DNA of 64,000 bases from Roseovarius sp. THAF27 (GTDB lineage Bacteria > Pseudomonadota > Alphaproteobacteria > Rhodobacterales > Rhodobacteraceae), in the NCBI RefSeq assembly GCF_009363655.1, contig NZ_CP045393.1, positions 992,001-1,056,000 of the forward strand, read 5' to 3'. Position 1 is the stretch's first letter. The number at the start of each line of letters is the position of its first letter. The notes below the pieces were generated by a model. The model was given only the letters and a program-made list of their open reading frames with translations, searched no databases and was not told the DNA's origin. Positions 33,048-43,976 of the stretch are shown one piece after another. Made by a program: the position numbers and the translations under genes.

Positions 33048-33754
33048 ATCCTTGCGAGCTGTTTGACCCCATGCACAGGCCGGGAGATCTTCGCGACCGC
33101 TGTGGTGTCGGTTTGCGCAACAAAATTGTTTCAAACCCGGCCGGTGACGACAAAATCGAAAACATGTGATCCCGTTCACAGTCGGGCGCTTGGCTTTGGT
33201 TAATAATGCTTAACAGGGGGACAGAGCTTACCTCCGGGATTTCTGGTAGCAGCCTTGGGTATTAGCCAACTGCGATTCAGGCTAGGGCGGTCAAGGCCGT
33301 CTGGGCAAACCGGGGGCAAGACAGTGAGTGGTCTGTGAGAACTGTTCTCTCGGGTTGGCAGGATACTAGCTGGCCGAAGTTGTAAATAGGAAGCATCATT
33401 TTTTAGTACCAAAGCTCCCGGGACGGGCTGGCAGCTGTGTCAAAGCAGTATGCGGTTCGGACCCGGGTTTTTACATTGGTCCGGACCTTGCGAGGTGTGG
33501 TGACGGCCCGGAAATATCCTTGGGGCGAACAGGACTTCGATGGGACGTCCTGCTGAAGTGTTTCTCGAACGTGCTGCCGGGAGAGCGCCTGGAATTGGCG
33601 TCACCCGTCAGCGCGTTGGGAACAGACTGGCGTTGTTTCGTCGGAAAGGATGTCAGCGAGCGGGCCTTGGTGTCGCCAGAACCGGCGGAAGTTCAAGGCC
33701 GCCGCCGGCAGGAGGTGGCCGCTGCCCGAGGCAGCTGCCGGTTCATCATTGCGT
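33048..33754. other. gene-free 0.7-kb stretch between convergent genes
   Basis: This region lies between the 3' ends of the Crp-type gene and the Rieske reductase gene, so it needs no promoters for them. I see no protein features in its open frames. About 33100-33420 is A+T-richer than the surroundings (for example TTGGTTAATAATGCTTAACA and CATTTTTTAGTACC). Imperfect inverted repeats occur near 33455-33490 (GGTTCGGACC and GGTCCGGACC). It could be a decayed insert or hold an unrecognised small RNA. Confidence 0.5.
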
Positions 33755-34831
33755 TCACACGTCCACCGACACCTTGCCGATGGGGTGCGAACAGCAGGCG
33801 AGAATATAACCCTCGGCGATATCGTCCTCCGAGATGCCACCGTTATGCACCATGTGCACCTCGCCCGCGCTTTTGCGGACCTTGCAGGTGCCGCACACGC
33901 CGAAGGTGCAGCCCGACGGGATGTTCAGCCCGTTGGCCCGCGCCGCCGACAGGATGGTGTCTGTCTCCGAGACATTCGCGCTGACGCCGGAGAGGGCGAA
34001 CTCGACCTCGGCCTGTGCGGCCTGGTCGGGGACGACATCGTCGATCTCGGGGATCTCGGCCTCGGTCGCCGCCGGTGCGTGGAAGCTTTCCTGGTGGTAA
34101 TGCGCCATGTCGAAGCCGAGACCTTGAAGCGCCTCGCGCACCGCCTGCATGAAGGGCTCGGGGCCGCAGCAGAAGACTTCGCGTTCGAGGTAATCCTGCG
34201 CCATCAGCCCCAGCATCAACTGGTTGAACGTGCCGCGATAGCCGGTCCAGGGCGCATAGCGGTCAGGGGTTTCGACCACCCAGTGCAGGTCGATGCCCGG
34301 CACGCGGCTGGACATGTGTTCCAGCCGTTCGCGAAAGATGATCTCGCCGGGGCGCCGGGCGCAGTTGATGAAGACAATGTCGGGTTCGGTTCCCAGGTCG
34401 AACATCCATGTCGTCATCGACATCATCGGCGTGATGCCGGAGCCGGCCGAGATGAACAGGTATTTCTCGGCGGGGTGATCGAGATGGGTGAAGAGGCCCG
34501 AAGGCCCCAAGGCTCTGATCCGAACGCCGGGCACGAGGTTGTCGAGCATCCAGCGCGTGCCCACGCTGTCGGCCTGCGCCTTGACCGTGACCGAGACCGA
34601 CCGCGGCCGCGACGGCGAGGACGATATCGTGTAGGTCCGGTGCACGGTGCCGCCCGGCGCGGGGATTTCCAGCGTCAGGAACTGGCCCGGGCGATAGTCG
34701 AACAGTGCCCCCGACGGCGCGCGAAAGGTAAAGGTCGCGGTGTTCGGTCGCTCGGGAATGACCGAGACGCATTCCAGCATCTCGTCATCCGACCAGATCG
34801 CACGGGCGGGAACGTGGGACAGATCGTTCAT
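33755..34831 (-). CDS. gbcB: GbcB-like reductase component (FAD/NAD plus 2Fe-2S) of a Rieske demethylase
   Basis: A 358-residue protein. A ferredoxin reductase module (about 15-265) has FAD-binding RTYTISSSP and NAD-binding FISAGSGITPMMSM and CCGPEPFM. A plant-type 2Fe-2S ferredoxin domain (about 275-358) has Cys ligands in GCTFGVCGTCKVRKS and a later ACCSHP. Length and layout match GbcB, which passes electrons from NADH to the GbcA oxygenase in glycine betaine demethylation. It is 4 bp downstream of the oxygenase gene under a B12 riboswitch. A related quaternary-amine demethylase (stachydrine, carnitine) cannot be excluded. Confidence 0.85.
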   Translation of the reverse strand: MNDLSHVPARAIWSDDEMLECVSVIPERPNTATFTFRAPSGALFDYRPGQFLTLEIPAPGGTVHRTYTISSSPSRPRSVSVTVKAQADSVGTRWMLDNLVPGVRIRALGPSGLFTHLDHPAEKYLFISAGSGITPMMSMTTWMFDLGTEPDIVFINCARRPGEIIFRERLEHMSSRVPGIDLHWVVETPDRYAPWTGYRGTFNQLMLGLMAQDYLEREVFCCGPEPFMQAVREALQGLGFDMAHYHQESFHAPAATEAEIPEIDDVVPDQAAQAEVEFALSGVSANVSETDTILSAARANGLNIPSGCTFGVCGTCKVRKSAGEVHMVHNGGISEDDIAEGYILACCSHPIGKVSVDV

Positions 34832-34835
34832 CGGA

Positions 34836-36188
<1,353 letters not shown>

Positions 36189-36191
36189 TCA

Positions 36192-36375
36192 TTGCAAGGC
36201 TGGTTTCCGGACTCCGGTGCGGCCCTTGTGCGGGACCTCGTGGCGCGAAACCTTCCCGGGGCTCCTCTTCCCCAGTGGTCGTGACCGCGCCCGTTGCAAC
36301 ACCGTTACCGTTGCGGGGGCAGTGCCGGGATTTCACCGGCTTCCCAATTCTCCGCCCGCAGGCGGCACCTTGCAA
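36192..36375 (-). promoter_or_regulatory. cobalamin riboswitch upstream of the gbcAB-like operon
   Basis: On the minus strand the closing stem TTGCAAGG/CCTTGCAA encloses the conserved parts of the class I cobalamin aptamer in order: AAGGTGCC, GGGAAGCCGGTGAAATCCGG-like, ACTGCCCCCGCAAC (the B12-box side), GACCACTGG, CCGGGAAGG and AGTCCGGAAACCAGCC. A GATAAT -10-like element (complement of 36384-36389) lies just upstream. B12 binding should lower expression of the Rieske system. Confidence 0.93.
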
Positions 36376-36490
36376 CTTCCCCGATTATCACAGGCCGGGC
36401 GGCGCAATATGAGAATTGCGACACTCGCTGAAGTGAATCAGACATCCTGCACGATGGGACAAAAATCGCTGCAGCAAGGTAAACTATATA

Positions 36491-36520
36491 TTGACAGTTT
36501 CGTGTGCCAGTACCCAATAT
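36491..36520 (+). promoter_or_regulatory. promoter of the nrdHIEF transcript
   Basis: TTGACA (36491-36496) and CAATAT (36515-36520) are separated by 18 bp, a sigma70-like arrangement. Transcription would start close to 36527, exactly where the riboswitch's first stem begins. Confidence 0.65.
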
Positions 36521-36526
36521 GGTGTT

Positions 36527-36694
36527 GCTTTGGTGCCCGCGACTCGACATTGTGGGTGAAAAGGGAAGCCGGTGCGACACCGGCGCTGCCCCCGCAACTG
36601 TAAGCGGCAAGCCAAGGTCCGGAACCACTGGTGAGGCAACACCGGGAAGGCGGACCAAGGCGCAAGAGCCGCGAGCCAGGAGACCTGCCAAGGC
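36527..36694 (+). promoter_or_regulatory. cobalamin riboswitch upstream of nrdHIEF
   Basis: The closing stem GCTTTGG/CCAAGGC encloses the cobalamin aptamer's conserved blocks: GGGAAGCCGGTGCGACACCGG, CGCTGCCCCCGCAACTGTAAGCGG, AACCACTGGTG, CCGGGAAGGCGG, and GAGCCAGGAGACCTGCC. It precedes a class Ib ribonucleotide reductase operon. Riboswitch control of B12-independent reductases in species that also have a B12-dependent one is an established theme. Confidence 0.96.
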
Positions 36695-36767
36695 GCAGTG
36701 AACGACGACCGCGGGCGGAGGGCCCGGGCGCGTGTCAGGGGCCCTGGTGGCCTGCTGTTCCCGTGTC

Positions 36768-36802
36768 CTGTCCCGCCATTCGCAAACCAAAACAAGGGAC
36801 AG
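36768..36802 (+). promoter_or_regulatory. hairpin covering the nrdH ribosome-binding region
   Basis: CTGTCCC (36768-36774) pairs perfectly with GGGACAG (36796-36802), which overlaps the purine-rich AAGGGA ahead of the ATG at 36809. The arms are separated by 21 nt. It probably forms the expression platform with the upstream aptamer. Confidence 0.6.
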
Positions 36803-36808
36803 AGCACC

Positions 36809-37030
36809 ATGAGCATCACCGTCTATTCCAAACCTGCCTGCGTGCAGTGCACCGCAACGACCCGAGCGCTGGACGCCCGTGGCCTCGCCTATGACATCGT
36901 CGACCTGACCGAGGACACCGCCGCGATGGAGCACGTGCAGGACCTGGGCTACCGGCAGGTGCCTGTCGTCGTCGCCGGAGACGATCACTGGGCCGGGTTC
37001 CGTCCCGACATGATCGGCCGGCTCTGCTGA
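36809..37030 (+). CDS. nrdH: NrdH glutaredoxin-like redoxin
   Basis: A 73-residue glutaredoxin-like protein with the redox motif CVQC at residues 11-14, a cis-Pro in YRQVPVV and the NrdH-type ending [13 protein letters not shown]. It supplies electrons from thioredoxin reductase to the class Ib reductase NrdEF. First gene of the nrdHIEF operon under the cobalamin riboswitch; nrdI starts 4 bp after its stop. Confidence 0.95.
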   Translation: MSITVYSKPACVQCTATTRALDARGLAYDIVDLTEDTAAMEHVQDLGYRQVPVVVAGDDHWAGFRPDMIGRLC

Positions 37031-37034
37031 GCGC

Positions 37035-37451
37035 ATGGCGGGGCTGGTCTATTTCTCGAGCGGGTCCGGCAACACGCGGCGCTTCGTCGAAAAGCTGGAC
37101 CTGCCGGCACGGCGGCTGCCGCGTGTCGCGAGCGATCCTGTCCCGCAGATCACCGCGCCTTTCGTTCTGATCTGCCCGACCTATGCCGATGGGCATGGCA
37201 AGGGCGCAGTCCCAAAGCAGGTGATCCGCCTGCTGAATGATCCCGCCGCCCGCGCCCTGCTGCGCGGGGTCATCGCCAGCGGCAATCGCAATTTCGGCAA
37301 GACCTTCGCCATGGCCGGCGACGTGATCGCCGCCAAATGCAGCGTGCCCGTGCTCTATCGGTTCGAACTGGCCGGCACCGACACCGACATCGCCCGCGTG
37401 CGCGCCGGGCTCGACATATTCTGGAGAGAGACATGCTTGACGCCAGCCTGA
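37035..37451 (+). CDS. nrdI: NrdI flavodoxin-like activator of class Ib reductase
   Basis: A 138-residue flavodoxin-like protein: [17 protein letters not shown] binds the FMN phosphate, [22 protein letters not shown] follows, and [18 protein letters not shown] is the NrdI signature. NrdI makes the oxidant that assembles the dimanganese-tyrosyl radical cofactor in NrdF. The 3' end overlaps nrdE by 19 nt. Confidence 0.95.
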   Translation: MAGLVYFSSGSGNTRRFVEKLDLPARRLPRVASDPVPQITAPFVLICPTYADGHGKGAVPKQVIRLLNDPAARALLRGVIASGNRNFGKTFAMAGDVIAAKCSVPVLYRFELAGTDTDIARVRAGLDIFWRETCLTPA

Positions 37452-39565
37452 CCGCCGACCTCGACTATCACGCGCTGAACGCGATGCTGAACCTTTACGA
37501 CGATCAGGGCCGCATCCAGTTCGAGGCCGACCGGATGGCGGCGCGGCAGTTCTTTTTGCAGCACGTCAACCAGAACACAGTGTTCTTCCACTCGCTGGAC
37601 GAAAAGCTGGGCTACCTTGTCGACGAAGGCTATTACGAGCCCGAGGTGCTGGACCAGTACTCGAAGAACTTCCAGCGCCGGATCTGGGACGCGGCCTATG
37701 GAAAGAAGTTCCGCTTCCCCAGCTTTCTGGGGGCGTTCAAGTATTACACCTCCTACACGCTGAAAACCTGGGACGGGCAGCGTTACCTGGAACGGTACGA
37801 GGACCGCGTCGTGATGAACGCGCTGGCGCTGGCGCGCGGCGACGAGACGCTGGCGCTGCAACTGATGACCGAGATCATCGAGGGCCGGTTCCAGCCCGCC
37901 ACGCCCACCTTCCTGAATGCCGGCAAGAAGGCGCGGGGCGAGTTCGTGTCGTGTTTCCTGCTGCGGCTGGAAGACAACATGGAAAGCATCGGGCGGGGCA
38001 TCAATTCCGCATTGCAACTGTCCAAACGCGGTGGCGGCGTCGCCCTGATGCTGACCAACATCCGAGAGCACGGCGCCCCGATCAAGGGGATCGAGAACCA
38101 GTCCTCCGGCGTTATCCCGGTGATGAAGCTGCTGGAAGACAGCTTCTCCTACGCCAACCAGCTCGGGGCGCGGCAGGGGGCCGGGGCGGTCTATCTCAAT
38201 GCGCATCACCCCGATATCCTGCGCTTCCTCGATACCAAGCGCGAGAATGCGGACGAAAAGATCCGCATCAAGACGCTGTCGCTTGGCGTGGTGATCCCCG
38301 ATATCACCTTCGAACTGGCCAAGAAGAACGAGGACATGTACCTGTTTTCCCCGCATGACGTGGAAAAGGTCTATGGCTGCGCGTTTTCGGACATCTCCGT
38401 GACCGAGAAATATCACGAGATGGTCGACGACCCGCGCATCCGCAAGAAGAAGATCAACGCCCGCGCGTTCTTTCAAACCATCGCCGAGATCCAGTTCGAA
38501 AGCGGGTATCCCTACATCATGTTCGAGGACACGGCGAACCGCGCCAACCCGATCGCGGGGCGCATCGCCATGTCGAACCTCTGCTCGGAAATCCTGCAGG
38601 TGAACGAGGCATCAGAATTCAACGACGACCTCAGCTATGCCCATATGGGCGCTGATATTTCCTGCAACCTCGGCTCGATGAACATTGCCCGCGCAATGGA
38701 CGGCGGCGACCTCGCCGGGGCGGTCGGCACAGCGATCCGGGCGCTGAACGCGGTGTCTGAAATGAGCGCCATCGACAGCGTGCCGTCGATCCGCAAGGGC
38801 AACGAGGACAGCCACGCCATCGGGCTGGGCCAGATGAACCTGCACGGCTACCTCGCGCGCGAGCGCATCCACTATGGCTCGCCCGAGGGGATCGACTTCA
38901 CCAACATCTATTTCTGCACCGTGCTCTATCACGCGTTGCGGGCATCGAACGCGCTGGCCCGCGAGCGGGGGCGGTCGTTCAAGGGGTTCGAGGCCTCCGA
39001 TTATGCCGACGGTACCTTTTTCGACAAATACGTCAGCCGCGACTGGGTGCCCGAGACCGAGCGGGTGACGACGCTATTCGCCGAGGCCGGTGTTGCCGTG
39101 CCCACCCAAGAGGACTGGGCGAACCTGCGCGACGCCGTGATGGCGGACGGGCTTTACAATCGCAACCTTCAGGCGGTGCCGCCCACCGGCTCGATCAGCT
39201 ACATCAACTACGCCACCTCCTCGATCCATCCGATCACGTCGAAGATCGAGATCCGCAAGGAAGGCAAGATCGGGCGCGTCTATTATCCCGCGCCCTACAT
39301 GACCAACGACAATCTCGAGTATTACCGCGACGCCTACGAGATCGGGCCCGAGGCGATCATCGACACCTATGCCGCGGCCACGCAGCATGTCGACCAGGGG
39401 CTGTCGCTGACGCTGTTCTTCCCCGCCGAGGCCACGACCCGCGATATCAACCGGGCGCAGATCTACGCGTGGAAGAAGGGGATCAAGACAATCTACTATA
39501 TCCGCCTGCGCCAGATGGCCCTGGAAGGGACCGAGGTGCAGGGCTGCGTCTCGTGCTCTCTTTGA
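37433..39565 (+). CDS. nrdE: class Ib ribonucleoside-diphosphate reductase alpha subunit
   Basis: A 710-residue NrdE. It has the family's ATPTFLNAG and [16 protein letters not shown] region, the active-site NLCSEI and the substrate loop [15 protein letters not shown]. The C-terminal redox pair is GCVSCSL at the end. No N-terminal ATP-cone is present, as expected for class Ib. The ATG at 37433 has GGAGAG six bases upstream. It reduces NDPs to dNDPs with NrdF and is repressed by B12 through the upstream riboswitch (inference). Confidence 0.97.
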   Translation: MLDASLTADLDYHALNAMLNLYDDQGRIQFEADRMAARQFFLQHVNQNTVFFHSLDEKLGYLVDEGYYEPEVLDQYSKNFQRRIWDAAYGKKFRFPSFLGAFKYYTSYTLKTWDGQRYLERYEDRVVMNALALARGDETLALQLMTEIIEGRFQPATPTFLNAGKKARGEFVSCFLLRLEDNMESIGRGINSALQLSKRGGGVALMLTNIREHGAPIKGIENQSSGVIPVMKLLEDSFSYANQLGARQGAGAVYLNAHHPDILRFLDTKRENADEKIRIKTLSLGVVIPDITFELAKKNEDMYLFSPHDVEKVYGCAFSDISVTEKYHEMVDDPRIRKKKINARAFFQTIAEIQFESGYPYIMFEDTANRANPIAGRIAMSNLCSEILQVNEASEFNDDLSYAHMGADISCNLGSMNIARAMDGGDLAGAVGTAIRALNAVSEMSAIDSVPSIRKGNEDSHAIGLGQMNLHGYLARERIHYGSPEGIDFTNIYFCTVLYHALRASNALARERGRSFKGFEASDYADGTFFDKYVSRDWVPETERVTTLFAEAGVAVPTQEDWANLRDAVMADGLYNRNLQAVPPTGSISYINYATSSIHPITSKIEIRKEGKIGRVYYPAPYMTNDNLEYYRDAYEIGPEAIIDTYAAATQHVDQGLSLTLFFPAEATTRDINRAQIYAWKKGIKTIYYIRLRQMALEGTEVQGCVSCSL

Positions 39566-39616
39566 CCTGACGCCCCGCAACCGCACCGCCGCAATACCGA
39601 CGCGATACAGACGTGA

Positions 39617-40638
<1,022 letters not shown>

Positions 40639-40639
<1 letters not shown>

Positions 40640-40658
40640 AGTGAGGTCTTCACTTTTT
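40639..40658 (+). terminator. terminator of the nrdHIEF operon
   Basis: AAGTGA-GGTCT-TCACTT followed by TTT directly overlaps and follows the nrdF stop codon. The stem is short (6 bp), but the T-run supports Rho-independent termination. Confidence 0.5.
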
Positions 40659-40760
40659 CGGGACGACGGGCCTGTGCGAGTCTTGCGGCTGAGACGCTAG
40701 AGACCAGCGGATGTGCCGAGGCACCTCGTTCCTTCGGTGCTGACGTCGACCATGCGGGTT

Positions 40761-42797
40761 TCAACATGTTCTCAGAAGCCGAAGACCGTCATAGACGGCC
40801 GCATGGATATTACGGGAGGCAACGGCGTCGCCGATCCGGAAGAGCGAAAAACTGGATTGCGTGTTGCGGATGAGGGTCTGGGGGCGTCCGGCCAAGAGAG
40901 CGTCCCTATCCACCTCGCCCAGGTTGCGGGAGAGGGGTTTGAGGTCGAAATAGAGGTCGTCCAGGGGAATGGTGCCATTGTTGACCACGACCTGGTCCAC
41001 CTCGCGCGTGGACTGCGCGGCACTGAAATCGCTGCCCAGCCTGGCCAGGAGACGGTTGCCCGCGCGCTCGACCGATCGCAGCCGCCACGTGACTGTGAAG
41101 GTTACATCGCGCGCCTGCATTTCGCGCAGGAAGGGCGTCAGCGTCATCGGCATCACCTCGGCTGACAGGGCGCGCTCGGGGCTGACGATCTCGACCCTTG
41201 CGCCGGTGGCCGCGATCATCTCGGCGGCCTGAAGGCCGGCCGCGTCGCCGGAATTGTCGAACACGAGAACGTTGCGGCCCGGCTGCGCATCCCCCGAGAG
41301 GATGTCCCAGCTGGACACGGTCAGGTCCTGACCGGAGCTGAGCGGTACCTCATGGGGCAAACCGCCGGTGGCGACGATCACCACGTCCGCGCCGGCCTCG
41401 GTGACGGTTTCGGTCTCGGCGAAGCTGTTGAAGTGGAACCGCACGCCCAGCCGTTCGCATTCGGCCATGCGCCAGCCGATGAGCGACAGGATCTCGCGCC
41501 GCCGCGGCGACTGGGCCAGCAGCCGCACCTGTCCGCCGGGGTCGTTGGCGGCTTCGTGAAGCTCGACCCGGTGGCCCCGCAGGGCGGCGACGCGCGCCGC
41601 TTCGAGACCGCCGGGGCCGGCGCCGATCACCAGCACGCGGCGGGCCGTTTCGGCGGGTTCGATGCGATGGGGCTGTTCGCGTTCCCGCCCGGTCGAGGGG
41701 TTGTGGGCGCAGAGCGCGGCGGCCCCCTGAAACCGGCGGTCGAGGCAGAAGTTGGCCCCGACGCAGGGGCGGATGCGCTCTTCTTCGCCGGCGGCGATCC
41801 GGCGTCCGATATCGGGGTCGGCCAGATGGGCGCGGGTCATGCCGATCATGTCCACCATGCCGGAGGCGATGGCGTGCCGCGCGGTGGCGACATCGGCCAC
41901 CTTGGCGGCATGAAAGACGGGCATTTCGGTGGCCTTGCGCAGGCTGGCCGCGGCGTCGAGATGCGGCGCGCTGGGCATTCCGTGAACCGGGATCATATCG
42001 GTCAGTCCGGCGTCGGTGTCGATATGGCCTCGGGTCACGTTGAGGAAGTCCACGAGGCCGCTGTCGCGGAGGCGACGCGAGATTTCCACCCCTTCTTCGG
42101 CGTCGACGCCGTCGGCGCACATTTCATCGCCGGCATAGCGCAGCCCCAGAAGGAAGTCCGGGCCGACGCGGCGGCGGGTCTCGGTCAGCACCTCCATCGC
42201 GAGACGCATGCGGTTTTCGAGCGATCCGCCATAGGGCGCGTCAAGGTGATTGGAGCGTGGCGACCAGAACTGATCCAGCAGGTGGCCGGTGGCGAGAAAT
42301 TCGAGCCCGTCGAGGCCTGCATCACGCATCCGTTCGGCGGCGGTTGCGTAATCGTCGATGATGCGGGCGATGTCCCAGTCCTCGGCCAGCTTGGCCGCGT
42401 GCCGGTGCGCGACCTCACGCTCATGGCTGGCGGAAATCGTCGGCAGCCAGTCGCCCCGGTCCCAGCGGGTGCGCCGGCCGTGATGGGTGAGCTGGATCAT
42501 CACCGCGCAGCCATGATCGTGGCACTCGTCGGCCAATCTGCGCATCAGCGGTACGATCTCGTCGCGATAGGCCTGCACGCCGCCTGAACTGGGGGCGCTG
42601 TCGGGCGAGACCGCGGCGGAGCCCATCGTCATCGTCAGCGCCACCCCGCCGCGGGCCCGCGCGACATGATAGGCGCGATAGCGCTCCTTGGGCAGCCCGT
42701 CCTCGGAGTAACCCGGCTCGTGCCCGGTGATCAGCAGGCGGTTCTTGAGCGTCAGCGGCCCGATCTGGAAGGGCTGCATCAATGGGTCTTCGCGCAT
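40761..42797 (-). CDS. DgcA-like N-demethylase (old yellow enzyme/TMADH family)
   Basis: A 678-residue protein with an N-terminal FMN TIM barrel (about 8-370: MQPFQIGPLTLKNRLLITGHEP, MIQLTHHGRRTRWDRGD, DQFWSPRSNH). The 4Fe-4S region is CVGANFCLDRRFQGAAALCAHNP, and the C-terminal FAD/NAD module (about 400-678) starts VLVIGAGPGGLEAARVAA. The whole plan closely follows the dimethylglycine demethylase DgcA and related methylproline demethylases. It would take the product of the GbcAB-like system one step further to sarcosine. The start at 42797 has GAGGA some 11 bases upstream; an in-frame ATG at 42779 is possible. Confidence 0.87.
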   Translation of the reverse strand: MREDPLMQPFQIGPLTLKNRLLITGHEPGYSEDGLPKERYRAYHVARARGGVALTMTMGSAAVSPDSAPSSGGVQAYRDEIVPLMRRLADECHDHGCAVMIQLTHHGRRTRWDRGDWLPTISASHEREVAHRHAAKLAEDWDIARIIDDYATAAERMRDAGLDGLEFLATGHLLDQFWSPRSNHLDAPYGGSLENRMRLAMEVLTETRRRVGPDFLLGLRYAGDEMCADGVDAEEGVEISRRLRDSGLVDFLNVTRGHIDTDAGLTDMIPVHGMPSAPHLDAAASLRKATEMPVFHAAKVADVATARHAIASGMVDMIGMTRAHLADPDIGRRIAAGEEERIRPCVGANFCLDRRFQGAAALCAHNPSTGREREQPHRIEPAETARRVLVIGAGPGGLEAARVAALRGHRVELHEAANDPGGQVRLLAQSPRRREILSLIGWRMAECERLGVRFHFNSFAETETVTEAGADVVIVATGGLPHEVPLSSGQDLTVSSWDILSGDAQPGRNVLVFDNSGDAAGLQAAEMIAATGARVEIVSPERALSAEVMPMTLTPFLREMQARDVTFTVTWRLRSVERAGNRLLARLGSDFSAAQSTREVDQVVVNNGTIPLDDLYFDLKPLSRNLGEVDRDALLAGRPQTLIRNTQSSFSLFRIGDAVASRNIHAAVYDGLRLLRTC

Positions 42798-42946
42798 GGG
42801 TCGGTCTATCCTCGTTGGTGGCGGTTGTCTTGTCACCCGGGCCGGTGCGATCCCGAGCGCGCGGGGTTCAAGGGCAGCTTTGCAAAAAACAAAGCGCATA
42901 TGCTGTGGTATCCGGGCCGGAAACCGCAGAAAAAACCGTGACGATT

Positions 42947-42978
42947 GGTCGATACTGTGTAGGAAGTGGTATTCGACC
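42947..42978. promoter_or_regulatory. inverted repeat in the divergent dgcA-like/GNAT promoter region
   Basis: GGTCGATAC and GTATTCGACC are near-perfect inverted arms (one extra T) separated by 13 bp, in the 237-bp gap between the demethylase-like and the acetyltransferase genes. This could bind a local regulator; no adjacent regulator gene identifies it. Confidence 0.4.
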
Positions 42979-43034
42979 CCGCGCGGCACGGCCCGACGTG
43001 CCTGCGCCGCGGAAGATGAGGGATATGCGTACGC

Positions 43035-43964
43035 ATGGTAAGACAGGTTGGCGAGCCCGGAAATGACGCATTGTCCGCGGGAGACGCGTCGACGGACGAC
43101 AGCTTTCGCGTGGACAAGTTCGTGGCCACCGCGCACCGGATCAGCCTGGCCGACCGGGCGCTGTTGCACGAACTGACCGTCGGGGTTTTCTGGCCGCACC
43201 GATGGCGTGATCTGGATGTCTTCATTTCGCTGGGCGAAGGGTACTTGGCGGTCGACGAGATCGGTCGCGCCATGGGGTCGGCCATGTGTTTTCGCGCGGA
43301 GCCGGATTTCGCGATGCTGGGCATGATGGTGACCGCGCCGCGGCTTCAGACGATGGGAACGGGGCGTTGGCTGTTGCGCAGGGTGATGAAAGAATGCTCC
43401 AAGGCGGACTTGCGGCTCAGCGCGACGCGGCAGGGATACCGGCTTTACAAGGAAGCGGGCTTTGTGCCGCTGACGACGATCCGGCAGCATCAGGGCATGA
43501 CGCGGCGGGTTCAGTCGCCCGATCCGGTGCCTGGCGTCACCGCGCGCGCGATGGAGGTGGAAGACACCGCCGCAATCGCGGCGTTGGATACGCAAGCGTA
43601 TGGGGCGGCAAGGGACAGGATCCTGGCGGAGATGCTGCGCCTGTCCGATGGCATGGTCGTCGAGCGGGAGGGCACGATCTGCGGTTTTGCGCTGCGCCGC
43701 CGTTTCGGGCGCGGGTGGGTCATAGGACCCGTGGTCGCCGAGACCGAGGACATCGCGATGATGCTGGCCGCCCCGCTGATCAAGCGCAGTGAAGGCGATT
43801 TCGTGCGCCTTGACACGCCAGTGGAAAGCGAGAAGTTCAGCGCTTTCCTGTCGGCCATCGGTATGGGGGTCTACGACACCGTCACCGAAATGTACCTGGG
43901 CCGGCAGCGTCGACCGCTGGACGGCCCGCGGATGTTCGGACTGGCGGCCCACTCGCTTGGCTGA
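43035..43964 (+). CDS. tandem GNAT-family acetyltransferase (paralogue of the 47.4-kb gene)
   Basis: A 309-residue protein with two GNAT-like halves. The first (about 35-155) carries the CoA loop region TAPRLQTMGTGRWLLRRVMKE and SATRQGYRLYKEAGFVPL. The second (about 165-290) is degenerate (GMVVEREGTICGFALRRRFGRGWVIGPVVAETED). The same plan, including RQHQGM, FGRGWVIGPVVA and the DTVTEMYLGR-like ending, occurs in the protein at 47416. Both may modify amines of the local catabolic pathway. The ATG at 43035 has no strong ribosome site. Confidence 0.82.
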   Translation: MVRQVGEPGNDALSAGDASTDDSFRVDKFVATAHRISLADRALLHELTVGVFWPHRWRDLDVFISLGEGYLAVDEIGRAMGSAMCFRAEPDFAMLGMMVTAPRLQTMGTGRWLLRRVMKECSKADLRLSATRQGYRLYKEAGFVPLTTIRQHQGMTRRVQSPDPVPGVTARAMEVEDTAAIAALDTQAYGAARDRILAEMLRLSDGMVVEREGTICGFALRRRFGRGWVIGPVVAETEDIAMMLAAPLIKRSEGDFVRLDTPVESEKFSAFLSAIGMGVYDTVTEMYLGRQRRPLDGPRMFGLAAHSLG

Positions 43965-43976
43965 GCGCGGCGGGCA

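Noticed and set aside
33520..33984. 154-residue plus-strand open frame after the Crp-type gene
   Set aside because: No recognisable features. Its end overlaps the ferredoxin domain of the gbcB-like gene on the other strand.
36217..36603. Open frames of 60-240 residues between the gbcA-like and nrdH genes
   Set aside because: They fall within two cobalamin riboswitches and their leaders, whose conserved RNA blocks explain the sequence.
42798..43952. N-terminal extension of the DgcA-like protein to over 1000 residues
   Set aside because: The extension overlaps the divergent acetyltransferase gene and its promoter region. The family's proteins begin near MQPFQIGPL, so the start was placed at 42797.
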